Below, in pieces: positions 14,001 through 25,300 of a DNA stretch of 64,000 nucleotides. The DNA is taken from positions 1,364,588 to 1,428,587 of the forward strand of contig JAYKAV010003443.1 of the NCBI GenBank assembly GCA_035582835.1. Reading direction: 5' to 3'. The translations under genes and the position numbers were made by a program. The DNA is from Phoebastria nigripes (Eukaryota > Chordata > Aves > Procellariiformes > Diomedeidae). The notes beneath the pieces are model-generated. The model did not search any database, was not told the origin of the DNA, and worked only from the letters and a program-made list of their open reading frames with translations. Within the stretch, counting starts at the first letter, position 1, and the number at the start of each line of letters is the position of its first letter.

Positions 14001-16313
14001 GCAAATACTCTGCACCTCTGCTAGACAGCGTCTCCACCTTCACCGTGTTAACATCGTGACATATGCTAACATATGTTACNCTAGCCATTCCAGTGCTGGC
14101 AAGGTCAGCGTGAATGCTCAGCAACTCCGACTTTTTTTTTTTTCATTTGCATCTTTTCTACAAGGAATAGAAACCCTGCCTGGAGAAGGTGGATTCATTA
14201 CAATACTTCTCCTTTTCTTCTTTCAGGTATGGGTCATCAGCAGCAGACAGAGGTTAGACTGGGCTCATAAAAAGACACAGAACATGCAGAGCGTGCTGCA
14301 AGAACTGTCTCGTTTTCACCCCTTGCCCTGTTCTAAGTTAATATGAAAACTATGCGTGATTAATTTTTTAAAAATTGGAAAAGATGATGCCTAAGGCATC
14401 TCTAATCAACTTGCTGGTGAGGTACATACAATTCTGCTGCAGTCCTGCACAGCAAATAAGCTACATGGAATTTTAATACAGCAATTACCACCTGCCACTT
14501 CAAGATAATGATTACCTACCAACCCATTTAAGACATGTGTGTATGTGCATCAACAAGAGGGATAAATTGCAAGCTCCTTCAGAAGAGGAGGTGGCAGAAT
14601 GAGGTTTTTTTACCAGGTAAACTACCCCATAACACTCAAGGGGGGTGAAAGGAGTCATCTAGGTGAGGTAAACTTACAGCAGAGTATATCTGCTACAAGG
14701 CCCCTTTACAATGCTCCAGGGTCAGACAATGGCAGCACAACAAAAACAAGAAACAGGACCACCCATCCACATAACAACACCTAGTGTTAAAGTAAAGCCA
14801 GTAGTTTGCCAAATCTACTGGCATGGACATATGTCTGGGCAGAGAAAATGTTGATAAACTGAGGAAAGAACACTGGGAAAAGTGGAAAAGAGGGTTTGGA
14901 GGGCACGCCTATTACAGGGAAAAGAGGGACTTGAAGAAATTGCATCATTTCCCCCTCCTGTGCTTGTCTTTCTGACCTGTCCCTGAGCTCCTCTGGTTTT
15001 CAGACACATCCATACAATCCTTCTGGGCCATAAAAGGCTCTCACAACAAAAGGTGGTGTAGTTTCTCTGCTTATCTAGCATTACACAGCCCAGCTTTAAA
15101 CCAAGTGCAGCCAGATGGAAAGTCAGAGGTCACTGGTTATTTTTAAGCTCCAACTCTCTAGGAAAAGCTTTTCCCATGGACGTTAACTATCAGTTGAAAT
15201 AATTGTGTGTACTCTAGTGTATATCAAGACATTATTATGCTAGATCCAATCTACGACAAGCTTCTCTCCAGCTACACAAAAGTAACACTATGTATTATGA
15301 TGATATAGTGATGGACAAAATTTGGCAGAAAATCTTCTTTAATGCAAAAAATGCAAGAAGCTGCCCTTGGATGGCAAAAAANATATCATTACCCGTATAA
15401 GCATGGCTAGACACAATTTGTTTATACTTAGGACTAGCAGACCCTGGGAACATAAAAGGAATCACAGAAGAAACAACTTATTGCTGCATGCCTCCACCCT
15501 AGTCAAGCAAGGGAGCATCTAGCTTTGAAAAACAGCCCAGCTTTCTAATGAGTTTCACAATAGTGCATAGATGTATTCAGAAAAACATGAGGTGACAATG
15601 AGAAACATTGTAATGTGTCAGAAAACTGCAGGGTTTTTACCTCTGTGGGTAGATGCTGAGATAATAAATTTGTTGGAGTTATTCTGCTCTGTCTTTTGTT
15701 TTTAGAGTATGAACCCAACGTGTGCACAAAATTCTACTAAAACATTCAATTCTTGGTACTTTATATAGGATATATATGTATATATAAACACACAACTCTA
15801 CTTAAGATTAGTAGGATAACAACCATTTGAGCTGTAGACAGCATGAAAATGCCTACACAAGAATTTTCACTAGAAATTTCTGAGCATGAGATTTGTCCTG
15901 CTCCTCTAGACAACTGCAAGAAATTCCTAAAACAGAAACAGAAGCTGGAAGGTAGATTCAGATTCAGAGTTTCAAAAAGATTTTTACAGATTTTTCGCAT
16001 TCAATGCAATAAAGTAAGTTCAATAATTAAGAAAAATAAAAGGAAAGTTCTGTTATGGATTAAAAACTGAAAAAGAGTGCTTTTTAAGGCAGAAGATCAT
16101 TGAGTTACAATATACTCAATGGGATTGTGTGGTAGGCTGACCTTTTGCTGGATGCCAGGTGCCCACCAAAGCCGCTCTATCACTCCCCTCCTCAGCTGGA
16201 CAGGGGAGAGAAAATATAACAAAAGGCTCGTGGGTCGAGATAAGGACAGGGAGAGATCACTCACTAATTACCATCACAGGCAAAACAGACTCGACGTGGG
16301 GAAATTAGTTTAA

Positions 16314-16319
16314 TTTATT
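16314..16319 (-). terminator. LTR poly(A) signal AATAAA
   Basis: On the minus strand the canonical hexamer AATAAA lies about 190 bp before the LTR 3' end, downstream of the minisatellite. Its place in the element fits the retroviral poly(A) signal. Whether it is used today is unknown. Confidence 0.55.
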
Positions 16320-16511
16320 ACCAATCAAATCAGAGTAGGATAATGAGAAATAAAAACTAAATCTTAGAACACCTTCCCCCCACCGCTCCCTTCTTCCCAG
16401 GCTCAACTTCACTCCCGAATTATCTTCCTCCTCCCCCACAGCAGCACAGGGGGACAGCGAATGGGGGTTGCGGTCAGTTCATCACGCGTTGTCTCTACCG
16501 CTCCTTCCTCC

Positions 16512-17054
16512 TCAGGGGGAGGACTCCTCACACTCCTNCCCTGCTCCAGTGTGGGGTCCCTCCCACGGGAGACAGTCCTCCACAAGCTTCTCCAACATGA
16601 GTCCTTCCCACAGGCTGTGGTTCTTCACAAACTGCTCCAGCGTGGGTCCCTTCCACGGGGTGCAGTCCTTCAGGAACAGACTGCTCCAGCGTGGGTCTCC
16701 CACGGGGTCACAAGTCCTGCCAGCAAACCTGCTCCAGCGTGGGCTCCTCCCTCTATGGGGCCACAGGTCCTGCCAGGAGCCTGCTCCAGCACGGGCTTCC
16801 CATGGGGTCACAGCCTCCTTTGGGCATCCACCTGCTCCAGCGTGGGGTCCTCCACAGGCTGCAGGTGGATATCTGCTCCACCGTTGACCTCCATGGGCTG
16901 CAGGGGGACAGCCTGCCTCACCATGGTCTTCACCACGGGCCACAGGGGAATCTCTGCTGGGTTGGTGCTCCAGGCATTGCTGGAACAACACCTGGAGCAC
17001 TTCCTCCCCCTCCTTCCTCACTAACCTTGGTGTCTGCAGAGTTGTTTCTCTCAC
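16512..17054 (-). other. 180-codon open frame inside the LTR, coding status doubtful
   Basis: On the minus strand, in LTR sense, an ATG at 17052-17054 opens a frame that runs through the minisatellite to a stop at 16512-16514, with one codon unresolved by N. The product is a low-complexity repeat peptide rich in Pro, Trp, Gly and Glu. The units recur because several minisatellite repeats keep or compensate the frame. No signal peptide, membrane segment or known domain is visible. The ATG lies about 65 bp downstream of the degenerate TATA-like box, so an LTR transcript could carry it. GC-rich DNA with few stops explains the openness equally well, and two plus-strand frames (16461-17024, 16691-17263) are also open. 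Translation is not claimed. Confidence 0.3.
16541..16920. repeat. Minisatellite of about 48 bp, roughly eight units, inside the LTR
   Basis: The core CTGCTCCAG, or a close variant, recurs at about 16541, 16588, 16632, 16681, 16729, 16781, 16832 and 16873. The spacings are 47, 44, 49, 48, 52, 51 and 41 bp, mean about 47. Most cores are followed by a GTGGG-type segment and by CACGGGG or CATGGGG. Units differ at many positions, so this is an old, diverged array. It occupies the middle of the LTR and probably varies in copy number among insertions. Confidence 0.85.
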
Positions 17055-17116
17055 ATATTCTCAATCCTCTCTCTCCGGCCGCAATTGCTGTTGCGCAGAA
17101 ACTTTTTCCCCCCTTC

Positions 17117-17125
17117 TTAACTATG
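17117..17125 (-). promoter_or_regulatory. Degenerate TATA-like box of the LTR
   Basis: On the minus strand CATAGTTAA lies about 195 bp from the LTR start, followed by a purine-rich stretch. By position it is the likely relic of the core promoter. It departs from TATAAA, so activity is doubtful. Confidence 0.3.
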
Positions 17126-17318
17126 TTATCGCAGAGGCGCTACCCACCATCGCTGATGGGCTCGGCCTTGGCCAGCGGCAGGTCTGTCTTGGAGCCGGCT
17201 GGCACTGGCTCTATCAGACATGGGGAAGCTTCTCGCAGCTTCTCACAGAAGCCACCCCTGTAGCCCCCCCCCACTACCAAAACCTGGCCACGCAAACCCA
17301 ATACAAGTTGTAATAACA

Positions 17319-18707
17319 CTAATGCTCTTTGCTGCGTTTATTGGCGAAGTGGGAAATAGGATAAAACAGAGAAAAATTTCTGATGGCACAGAAGTAGTAA
17401 GAATTATGAGAAAAAAAAATTCTAAAGTCATAGTAATAGTAAAGTATGGAGCAATACAGTGCCAGACAAAACTGAGTCTAAGCAAAGGCCATCTATGAAC
17501 AGAGATGTCTTATGAATTACTACAGTTGCAACATCTCAGGACAAAATAAATGAGAAAAATTACGCAGTTACTGACGAAAAGCAATAGCAGGGACTTCTAC
17601 TCAATGCATAAAAGAGGTCAGAGGAAGAATATTCAATGACATGCTTTAGAATATCCTTTCTGAACACCTCCAAAAATACACTTTTTATTACCATTTGCAG
17701 ATTTGTGAAGACCTGGAGTTCCATTTCTACTCTACATCTAATGTTTTGATCTCATATACACAATCACATGTTGCCCAACTCCCAGCTTTGCAAAGAGTCC
17801 TTGGCTCTGTTTCTTTCAACAGTTCTGCACGCACCAGCCTGTTGCCCTCAGAGCGTGCCACCAATTACATCAGAAGTCAATGCAAACATCACTGACTTCG
17901 GAGGAGTTACACGAGTACACATAGGATCTGAGACAACAGTGGTATGCGGACAGCAAGTAGCACTTAGTTAAACAAACCTGTTGACCATTTTGACCATACA
18001 ACACAGCACATCTTCCTGAGTTATGTCACTTGTGCAGGGCTAGCGGGATTTTATGTTAAAAATGGACTTCTGTTTCATTTTCCCCTAAGGACAGCACGTA
18101 TGACTCTGAATACCTAACAGAAGCTGAGACAACTCTAGCACCTTATTCCTCAGTTTTTTACAGAATTACTTTGCAGACTAGGTCTTCTGCTTAAAGCTTG
18201 GTTCTTCCTGTGTTTAAAGTCTACTTTAACAGCAACACATAAAACAGGCCAGCAAATAATGTTTTCCATTTAAAGTCTACAGTTCAATGCATAGTTTCTG
18301 TACTACTCCTCTGCTGAAAACTCTCTATATGAATAAGTGTGGGAGACGGACATTTTATAAGGTTGAAGCATAACACGATACATGCCTGCATTCCTCACTC
18401 TCCCCTGACAGCTGCCTCATACTCAGGTCTTCTTTCTGGAAATTGCATATCACTGCATGTCGTGATTGTCAGGTCAAAAAGATTTGAGGTCCATGAGGAA
18501 GCATTTCTACCTGTTCTGACTTTGCTGTTAGCACTTCTTTGTCCATCACACACTCAAGCATACTTAAAATCAAAATGAAGATGTTACGGAATTATTCATC
18601 GTCTTTATAGGTAATTAGACAGTACTGTACACGGGGTTTTTTTAAGTTTTACCTCCATTTCACGTTAAGATTAATATTTTCTTTTTCACAGAATTGTCTT
18701 CACTAAT
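17319..18707. other. Unique AT-rich DNA between the two LTR sequences
   Basis: No gene or further repeat was recognised. Open frames are under 95 codons and show no domain. Confidence 0.55.
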
Positions 18708-18774
18708 TGTCGTGGTTTAACCCCAGCCAGCAACTAAGCACCACGCAGCCGCTCGCTCACTCCCCCCCGCTGGG
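18708..18774 (-). mobile_element. Truncated 3' end of a type-2 avian LTR
   Basis: About 67 bp match, with a handful of substitutions, the reverse complement of the final part of the LTR at 39591-40181. The match begins at the terminal TGTCGTGG (complement of the LTR end) and fades after the C-rich tract near 18774, where unrelated AT-rich sequence takes over. The rest of the LTR is missing, so this is a deletion remnant, or the conserved end of a related family. Its orientation is opposite to the full copy. Confidence 0.8.
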
Positions 18775-20519
18775 AGGAGTATATGCTATAGCATAGCAGA
18801 AGGAAATCTTAAGAAAATGTAATTGTCATGGTCACATTCCCAGCTCTTGATGTTTTGATACTTAAAATTGCCTCCCCAAACCCAGTTGCATGCCACCAAA
18901 AGAAGAGGAAAATAATATCAGAATAGAACGCAAAGAAAGAGGATCAGCTTAGGCTGCAACTGAGATCAAAACATTCAGCAACTCTAAAATTGTAGTAACT
19001 GCAGTAAGAAAAGATATGGAAAAATCCATCACGCGAGGGAATCTCTAGCCACATATGAATGACCAGAGCAAAAGGCTAAGCTGTGCAGTCACCTTGCTGC
19101 TATGGCAGGGGATGCCAATGCTAGGTTTTTTGCTGAATAGGAAACTGCTAAAGCACCTTTGCGATGAGGACATGGCAGTAAGAACGTCTAATCTTGTGTC
19201 CTGTGATAGCTTTTGACAATGAAGTCTCTAATACGCTTGGCTGTGCTTTTTTTTTTTTAATTATTATTATTTTTACTATGGCAGGCAGTGATTTTTTGTG
19301 TTAACAGTGATATCAGGCAATACTAGCACCAGTACTTCTAGCTGTAGGACAACGGAAGACTGTAAAGCTATCTACATTCTTCTTCAATGTAGTGTTGAGA
19401 TTAGTGCTAGACAGTTGACACCAGCAGCAGCTTCATCAAAGCCAAATAATTATACAGTTAGCTTTCCTTTAAAATATATTTCATAGCTGCTATAACCTGT
19501 TAATAAATTTCTGCAATGTGTGAAGTATCTCTGAAAGTCACACACTAGCCAAAATATGTCTGGTCTCCCTTTAATCCCACTGATAAGTTTCCAAAATGAT
19601 GTTCAAATACATTATTCTTCTGGTAATATAACAGGAGATGAGGGTGGGTATTAAGTCATTACTCAAGTCTGCAGTTGCACCTCAGTGCTTTTTCAGCACT
19701 GATGCAAGGGAAAGACGCTGTCACTTTTAAAATCCAGCAGAGAAAGCTGGAAAAGTTCCAATTATTCCCAAATGCACAAAAATAGAGGAGGCTGTACAGG
19801 TCTGAAGTTTCTATCAGCAGGCTTATAATAGAAGACAAAAATAAAAAAAGCATAAAACTAAATGTAGCTTTATGTGAGTAAAAATTACTGCATAACAAAA
19901 TCCCTGTGGAGAATAAGAATTTTCCTAAAACAAAGGTCTCTCACTGGTCTAAATGGATGTGCTAGTCTCATACCTGCAGAAAAAAGCAACCTCCATGTAT
20001 ATTCATTGAAGGGTTGATTTAACAAGTGAATCCCCTAGAGTTTTCTTGGTGCCCTGAGACAGTAATTTGGACCCAGCAAGACTGCTGTTCTTACCGCAAA
20101 AATGAAAGCCTGTTGAAGATGAACAAGTATGTACGCCTTCTTTCATTTTGCAAGGTCACAAACATGCTGATTGCAGCACAGGAGCAATTTTTGAAAAAAT
20201 ACTGCCTGCATATCTGAGGGATGTGGTGAGCTGAGAGATAACCTTCCTGCGTTCCACCAACCTGTTGTAGAGTTACCAACAACATCTCTTCACTATCACA
20301 GAGGAAGTTTTCTACCATGAAAATAAGAGAAAGGACGGTGTCTTATTAAGAGAGAAAACTGAAGCCATCTATTGTCTGCATGAACGATCCAAGATCATCA
20401 TATGCTTTAGGAGCATTTCCCTATCCCAAAGGCATCACCGAGGATTATTCCAAAAAGCACATCACAGGCATTACATAAAATAGCTGGTCTTTCAAAGGAA
20501 CAATAAATTCAGAGTCCAG

Positions 20520-20640
20520 TTAGGATCGATAATGATCGGGTAGCAACTTTATAAAATCAACTGTGTCAGTGACAGCGCCCTAATTAAATTTCTACTCAGG
20601 TAATTGAGGTTCAAAGACTGGCAGCTCCTGCGGGGCCCCT
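20520..20640. promoter_or_regulatory. Possible regulatory block with TGTCA/TGACA and TAATTA sites
   Basis: The block contains TGTCAGTGACA at 20564-20574, an inverted pair of TGACA half sites of the kind bound by MEIS/TGIF-class TALE homeodomain proteins. TAATTAAAT follows at 20581-20589 and TAATTGAGG at 20601-20609. A GC-rich pyrimidine tract follows. Regulatory function is inference from motifs only. Confidence 0.15.
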
Positions 20641-22300
20641 GCTCCCCTCCCTTCCTACCTTCTCCTCTGTGAAACTTGTCAATGCAGTCTCACACTCTTA
20701 AGAGACGATTGCATTTCAGGGGCGGTCAAAGTTAACTTTGTATAGCTCAGTCTTTCCATATGCTGGGGAGACTCAGTAAGTTAAAATAAGCACACCAATA
20801 TGAGATTTTTCTCTTAGAAGACACCATAAACACTTGAAGGAATGACTTTATTATCTTTAGACTGTCCTGGGGACAACTTTTCTCTTTCTAAATTCAAAAC
20901 TTTTCAATAAAAGAATAAAAATTCCCAATAGGATAACTTGCATCAAATTTTACTGTATGTTTTTCTTAATATTGCCTATCTTGGTTTACAAATAGCCTTT
21001 CTTGGGCTCCAGGCAGAAGAGCTTATGAGATTATTCATGTCTACACATCCCCTCCTATCTAGCAACTAAACATCACCATAGACACACTAAAGAAAGGTAC
21101 ATAAAGTGAAAAAGTTTAATTGTAGAACCTAAAATCCAGGCTCACTGATACTCTCTTGTTCTGCAGCTGCTTTCCTTCAGCTGCTGCTTTCTTTGTGTTA
21201 TATTTGTTTTGGTCTACACAAGAGCAAAAGTCCTTTCCTACATCAAAGTTATTCTGAAGTAAATCCACGGAAACCTGTGTGGACATAGCACCTCCTGGTC
21301 TGAAATCAGACTTAGGCCCAAAGTCAGGATTTATAAACCTGGTGGTAAAATTTATGGCAGCACTTAAAAATGACACAGTTTAATTAAAATGAGAGATGCT
21401 AGGGTGGATTTTTTTTTTTTTTCCTTTGTATAGTTTCTTGGCCAGACTGTGCGGTAATTGAGGACTCATCTTATTATTATGATCTTCATCATAATTATTT
21501 TTCTTTGTTTAATGTTCAAACAAAGTTTCGTTTCCATCTGCCGTTTCATTTTACAGATTTTGATCTTACTAGCAGCCTAGAGAGCCTTGTTTAATTCTCC
21601 TACATGTTAGGACCAAAGAAGAGAAATAATTAAAATGAAAAACTGGGAAGTACAAAGAAGGTTCGGGGGGGGGGAGTAGCAGAACAACAACAATTGACAA
21701 TAAATGCGCACCTAATCAGCAAGCAGAATTATTGAGGTATTATTCCAAGTAGTATTCTTTTACCTGAGTAGTTCTGCCTTTCCACACTAGGTCTGGAAGT
21801 GCATTTCTAACTGTATTTTCATGAGGCCCTCACACATCTAAATTTCCTGCATGATGACTTTAGGCCACATTGTGCCTTACAGGAGTCCTCACAATAAGAG
21901 TTTGTCCAAACCCAGGAATTATTTATGTCACAGATTCCCTTCTTTGCCCCATTTTCATTGAAAAATTTCACCCAGCTTTACAGAGTCTTGCAAGACTAAA
22001 TGCTTATCATTTAAGGCACTGCTGGAAATTAAGTGATGCATTAGCAGCTGACATCTCCCATTCACTTCTGCACATTCNTCTTGTCCTAAGAGGGAAAATG
22101 ATGTTTTATCTAGGGAAGCAATATGTTTGCTGTTTTTATTTCAATATAAAATAACTCATTTGAAAATAGGCATAAATTTACACGTTTTCTCTGAAAATAA
22201 AGTGGAATGATTTGCTTTGATTACACAAAGGCGTAAATGATTGTGTTGGCCATGCACTTAAAAAACTACTACCCCTCTGTGGCAGACAGTAGTTATTGGT

Positions 22301-22316
22301 CAGTAGTTAACTACTG
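22301..22316. repeat. Perfect 16-bp palindrome
   Basis: CAGTAGTTAACTACTG is its own reverse complement. A partial copy of the arm (CAGTAGTTA) lies just upstream at 22287-22295. About one perfect 16-bp palindrome is expected by chance in 64 kb. Confidence 0.5.
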
Positions 22317-25300
22317 TATAGGTACTAAGGTAACTTATGACCTTTTTTCTGTACCATAGCTTTTCCATTTTTATCAGCTGTAGCAGCTGTCATTTTATAA
22401 GGCAGATTTGATATAGCATGGAACCANAGAGGCGCTTGTTTAAACAACTTCTGGAAACCTTACTGTGATGATTTCCTATTGATTCACTTACACTCACCTT
22501 AAGAAAAGCAACAGAACAATTTAAAGAGCATATAGCCCCTCTTTGTGAGCTGAAAACCAATACAACATGAAAATCTTCTATTTATTACAGACGTTATGAG
22601 TTCTGAGTATGAATTATGCTACAGTTAAAATATGGCAACCCAGCTATCCTTCCTTTATAATGGTGATAGCCAAAATGTTATCCCCAAATTTGGCCTTGCT
22701 GACTTTTGAAAAGAAGTGCTACCAGACATAAAGTACTACTCTGCCAGTAAGGGAAGAGGAGATCAGAACCTGTCATACTAAGGAGCTTAATAAAGCAGAA
22801 GAAGGGCCAGGAGGTCACTGTTAAATTCTCACCGCTTTAAGAGGAATTAATGTGCCTACACACTGATGTCTAGTCCATTTGGAATGCTTTCAGGTATCTT
22901 CCTGCCTCAGCTGATGTTCCAGCTGGGCACAGGTATCCCATAGATCCTGTATCACATCTGCCAGCCATACAGAGGTTACATCAGCAGGTATAGGTGTCTA
23001 CTACAGTTAAGTACCTGAACCACTTCTCTTTTATCTGTCTTTCACTGCCTGCAAACTGTAAGCTTGTAAAAACATTCCTCGTAGCAGTACTACTCCTGAT
23101 ACTGCGTCGTCCATCACAGTCCATTGGCACTGGGACACGCAATATTTTATCTTAGAAAAAGGTCAGATTTCCTCTTCTTGCACTTGTATAATACAATATA
23201 CCAAAAAGGCATGCAGCATTTAAGCAGATGGAAGTTAGACCGCCCTTGAGATCGAGTATATTTAATTCTCAAATGTATGTATCAAACGGACAAGACTAGG
23301 ACAGATCACATTGCAAGATGCTTCAGAACAAGGCATAATTTAAAAAATCACATCGCAGCCCCATGCCCATGCCCATGGTCCAACTGCATCCCAACTCCAC
23401 CAAAAGGAAACCCAGGCACCTGGACTAGCCAGAAGCTGTGGCACGTTCCCCCAGGCATCTCAAAAGGGGATCCATGACTCCAGGGCACGCTGCAGAGTTC
23501 CTCTGCAAGTTACCTAGATGCCACTGCTTATAACATTCAAATTGCATTTCCTCTCTAAAATGAACCCTGACTCCCATGTTTAGAAGGAATAAGAAGATAG
23601 ACAGATCAGAATTTAGAAAACAGAATTATTCTCCCTAACTATTGGGGTTTCAGGAGACTCTGGCAGAAATTACCAGCAAAGACACTTGCTGTGAATTACA
23701 AAGAGCAACAGGGAGACAGACTTGTTAAGCTTTCAAAATTGCTTTCATTCCATTTACACCAAAGAAATCACACAGTGCTCAACACTTCTAATTTTCAATC
23801 ACAGCTAGCCAGCCTGGATCCCATGGTCTCTTATTAATTTTTCCTTCTCGCAGTCCCAAGCAGCTGTATTAGTTCACCATTTTAATGTGCTTTCATCCTG
23901 TGTGATTTAGATTCCAGTGGCCAAACTGAGAACTTCTATTATAGGTATCACTTAAACGGATGAAGGGCTTCAGACTGCTTCTGTTAACAGAGAACAGTTG
24001 ATCGTTTATTAGTGATGNTTTTAGTTTGTATTTGAGACACTGCCGCTGTTTTGCATCTAAGAGGCAATTCAGCATCTTTAACATTGCCCAGAACCAAAAG
24101 GTCAATACATAAGAGCTGCATTATAACGTAAATATCGCACAGATGCAAATCTTATTCCACAGACACATCCTGAAACAGAGTACCCCCTCAGTCTTTTTCT
24201 TTAGGTGGAGCTATTTATGACCAATTCCATACACACACTTTCAAAGAAAGTGAAGGGGAAGAAGTACCAAATATTCTTTTTACAGAATAAGGGTACATTC
24301 AGAAATAGCTATTGCAGTAATTAATATCCTATTGTCCTGTAGGTATAGACAGTAACACACATGAAAATCAGGATTAATACATCAGGTTTTGTATCAAGTT
24401 ATCTTTAATGGCCCGTGCAAAGANAGCAAAGACTTGCCATACCTTGATGGTCTATTTCTTATATGACTGTGGCTGTAGGCCTGGTTTACCTTATGGAGAG
24501 CACAAAATCATTTGCAATTAAAAAGCAGTATTATTATACTTTACAAGATGGTAAACTGAGAAAGGCCAACATTTTCAAGCGAGTCTTGACCTTGGTGAAT
24601 GTTCATATTCACAGCTTTCTGCTCCTCAGGCTACTACTTCTCCTGGGTTTATGACCATTCTGAATTTCCCCAAAACATATATTTAACTGCCAACATTTAG
24701 GTTTAGATGACTAAGCTTTGACAGGTCACGTAAGGTAGGCTTCATAACATTCAACTGTAGATTGCATCATAGGTTCTGTTAATAGACAGCAGAGAAAAAG
24801 GCATTTTTAGGGCCAGGGTCATCTGACCTGTTTCACGTATCTACCTTCAGAATGAGATCAGTCGTGCCCCAGACATTCATCCTTTTTTCCATTGTCTGCA
24901 AACGGAGTCTAGCAGTTTCCTCAGATGGAGACACACCGTTGAGGTCTACATTTGAGCAAATGAACCCCAAAGAGGCAAAGGGCAAACTCCCACTGTCCAG
25001 TGGAGGGCTGGGTGGAGATCCCTGAGCCAGTGGTGACCGAGCTGGTATATGGGCAGACAGCAGCAGAGAGCCACACAGCAAAATTAGTCTGGGACCCAGG
25101 AGCGGCTGAGTGCTGCACTCAGGACAGCAAGTTCTGCTTTCCAGACAGCTCTGCTTGCAAAGCTACCTTCACAAGGAATGCTCCTCTGTATCAGGAAATA
25201 GTATCTTATTCCTNTTTGTTGAATATAAAACAATCTGATATTATTCAGCTTCAAGTGAGGCCCACTAATGCACTATTTATAGTGACTACTTGCTGTCAGA

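Larger units (their letters stand above)
1..16127. other. Gene-free AT-rich single-copy stretch
   Basis: No coding region can be supported. Open frames stay below about 125 codons, have no recognisable domain, and are scattered over all frames as expected by chance. The stretch contains A/T homopolymers (for example T runs near 1899-1913 and 10049-10065 and A runs near 2382-2400 and 12235-12252), short CA repeats and a CpG-dense patch at about 250-415. An A/T-rich block with several TAAT cores lies at about 7978-8060. The most likely reading is intron or intergenic DNA. Short internal exons cannot be excluded by eye. Confidence 0.6.
16128..17318 (-). mobile_element. Solo LTR of an endogenous retrovirus, avian type 1
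   Basis: A 1191-bp long terminal repeat reads on the minus strand. The ends are TG and CA: the plus-strand left end TGTGG is the complement of the LTR end CCACA, and the right end AATAACA is the complement of the LTR start. The whole unit is recognised from memory as an LTR family abundant in bird genomes. In LTR sense it has a GC-rich 5' part, a degenerate TATA-like box (17117-17125), a roughly 48-bp minisatellite (16541-16920), a poly(A) signal (16314-16319) and a CpG-poor 3' end. No gag, pol or env sequence or primer binding site flanks it, so it is a solo LTR left by recombination between the two LTRs of a provirus. Flanks GGATTG and CTAATG match at only 3 of 6 bases, so any target duplication has decayed. 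The exact family name is not asserted. Confidence 0.85.

Noticed and set aside
13975..14346. Strong polypyrimidine tract and CAG near 14226 inside a 123-codon frame
   Set aside because: The acceptor-like site is good, but no well-placed donor follows and the peptide on either side is unconvincing.
16461..17263. Plus-strand open frames of 187 and 190 codons
   Set aside because: They are antisense readings of the GC-rich LTR and its minisatellite, with repeated low-complexity peptides and no gene context.
16128..17318. Minisatellite as a CRISPR array
   Set aside because: Units vary in length and sequence throughout, there is no constant repeat with unique spacers, and the array is part of an avian LTR.
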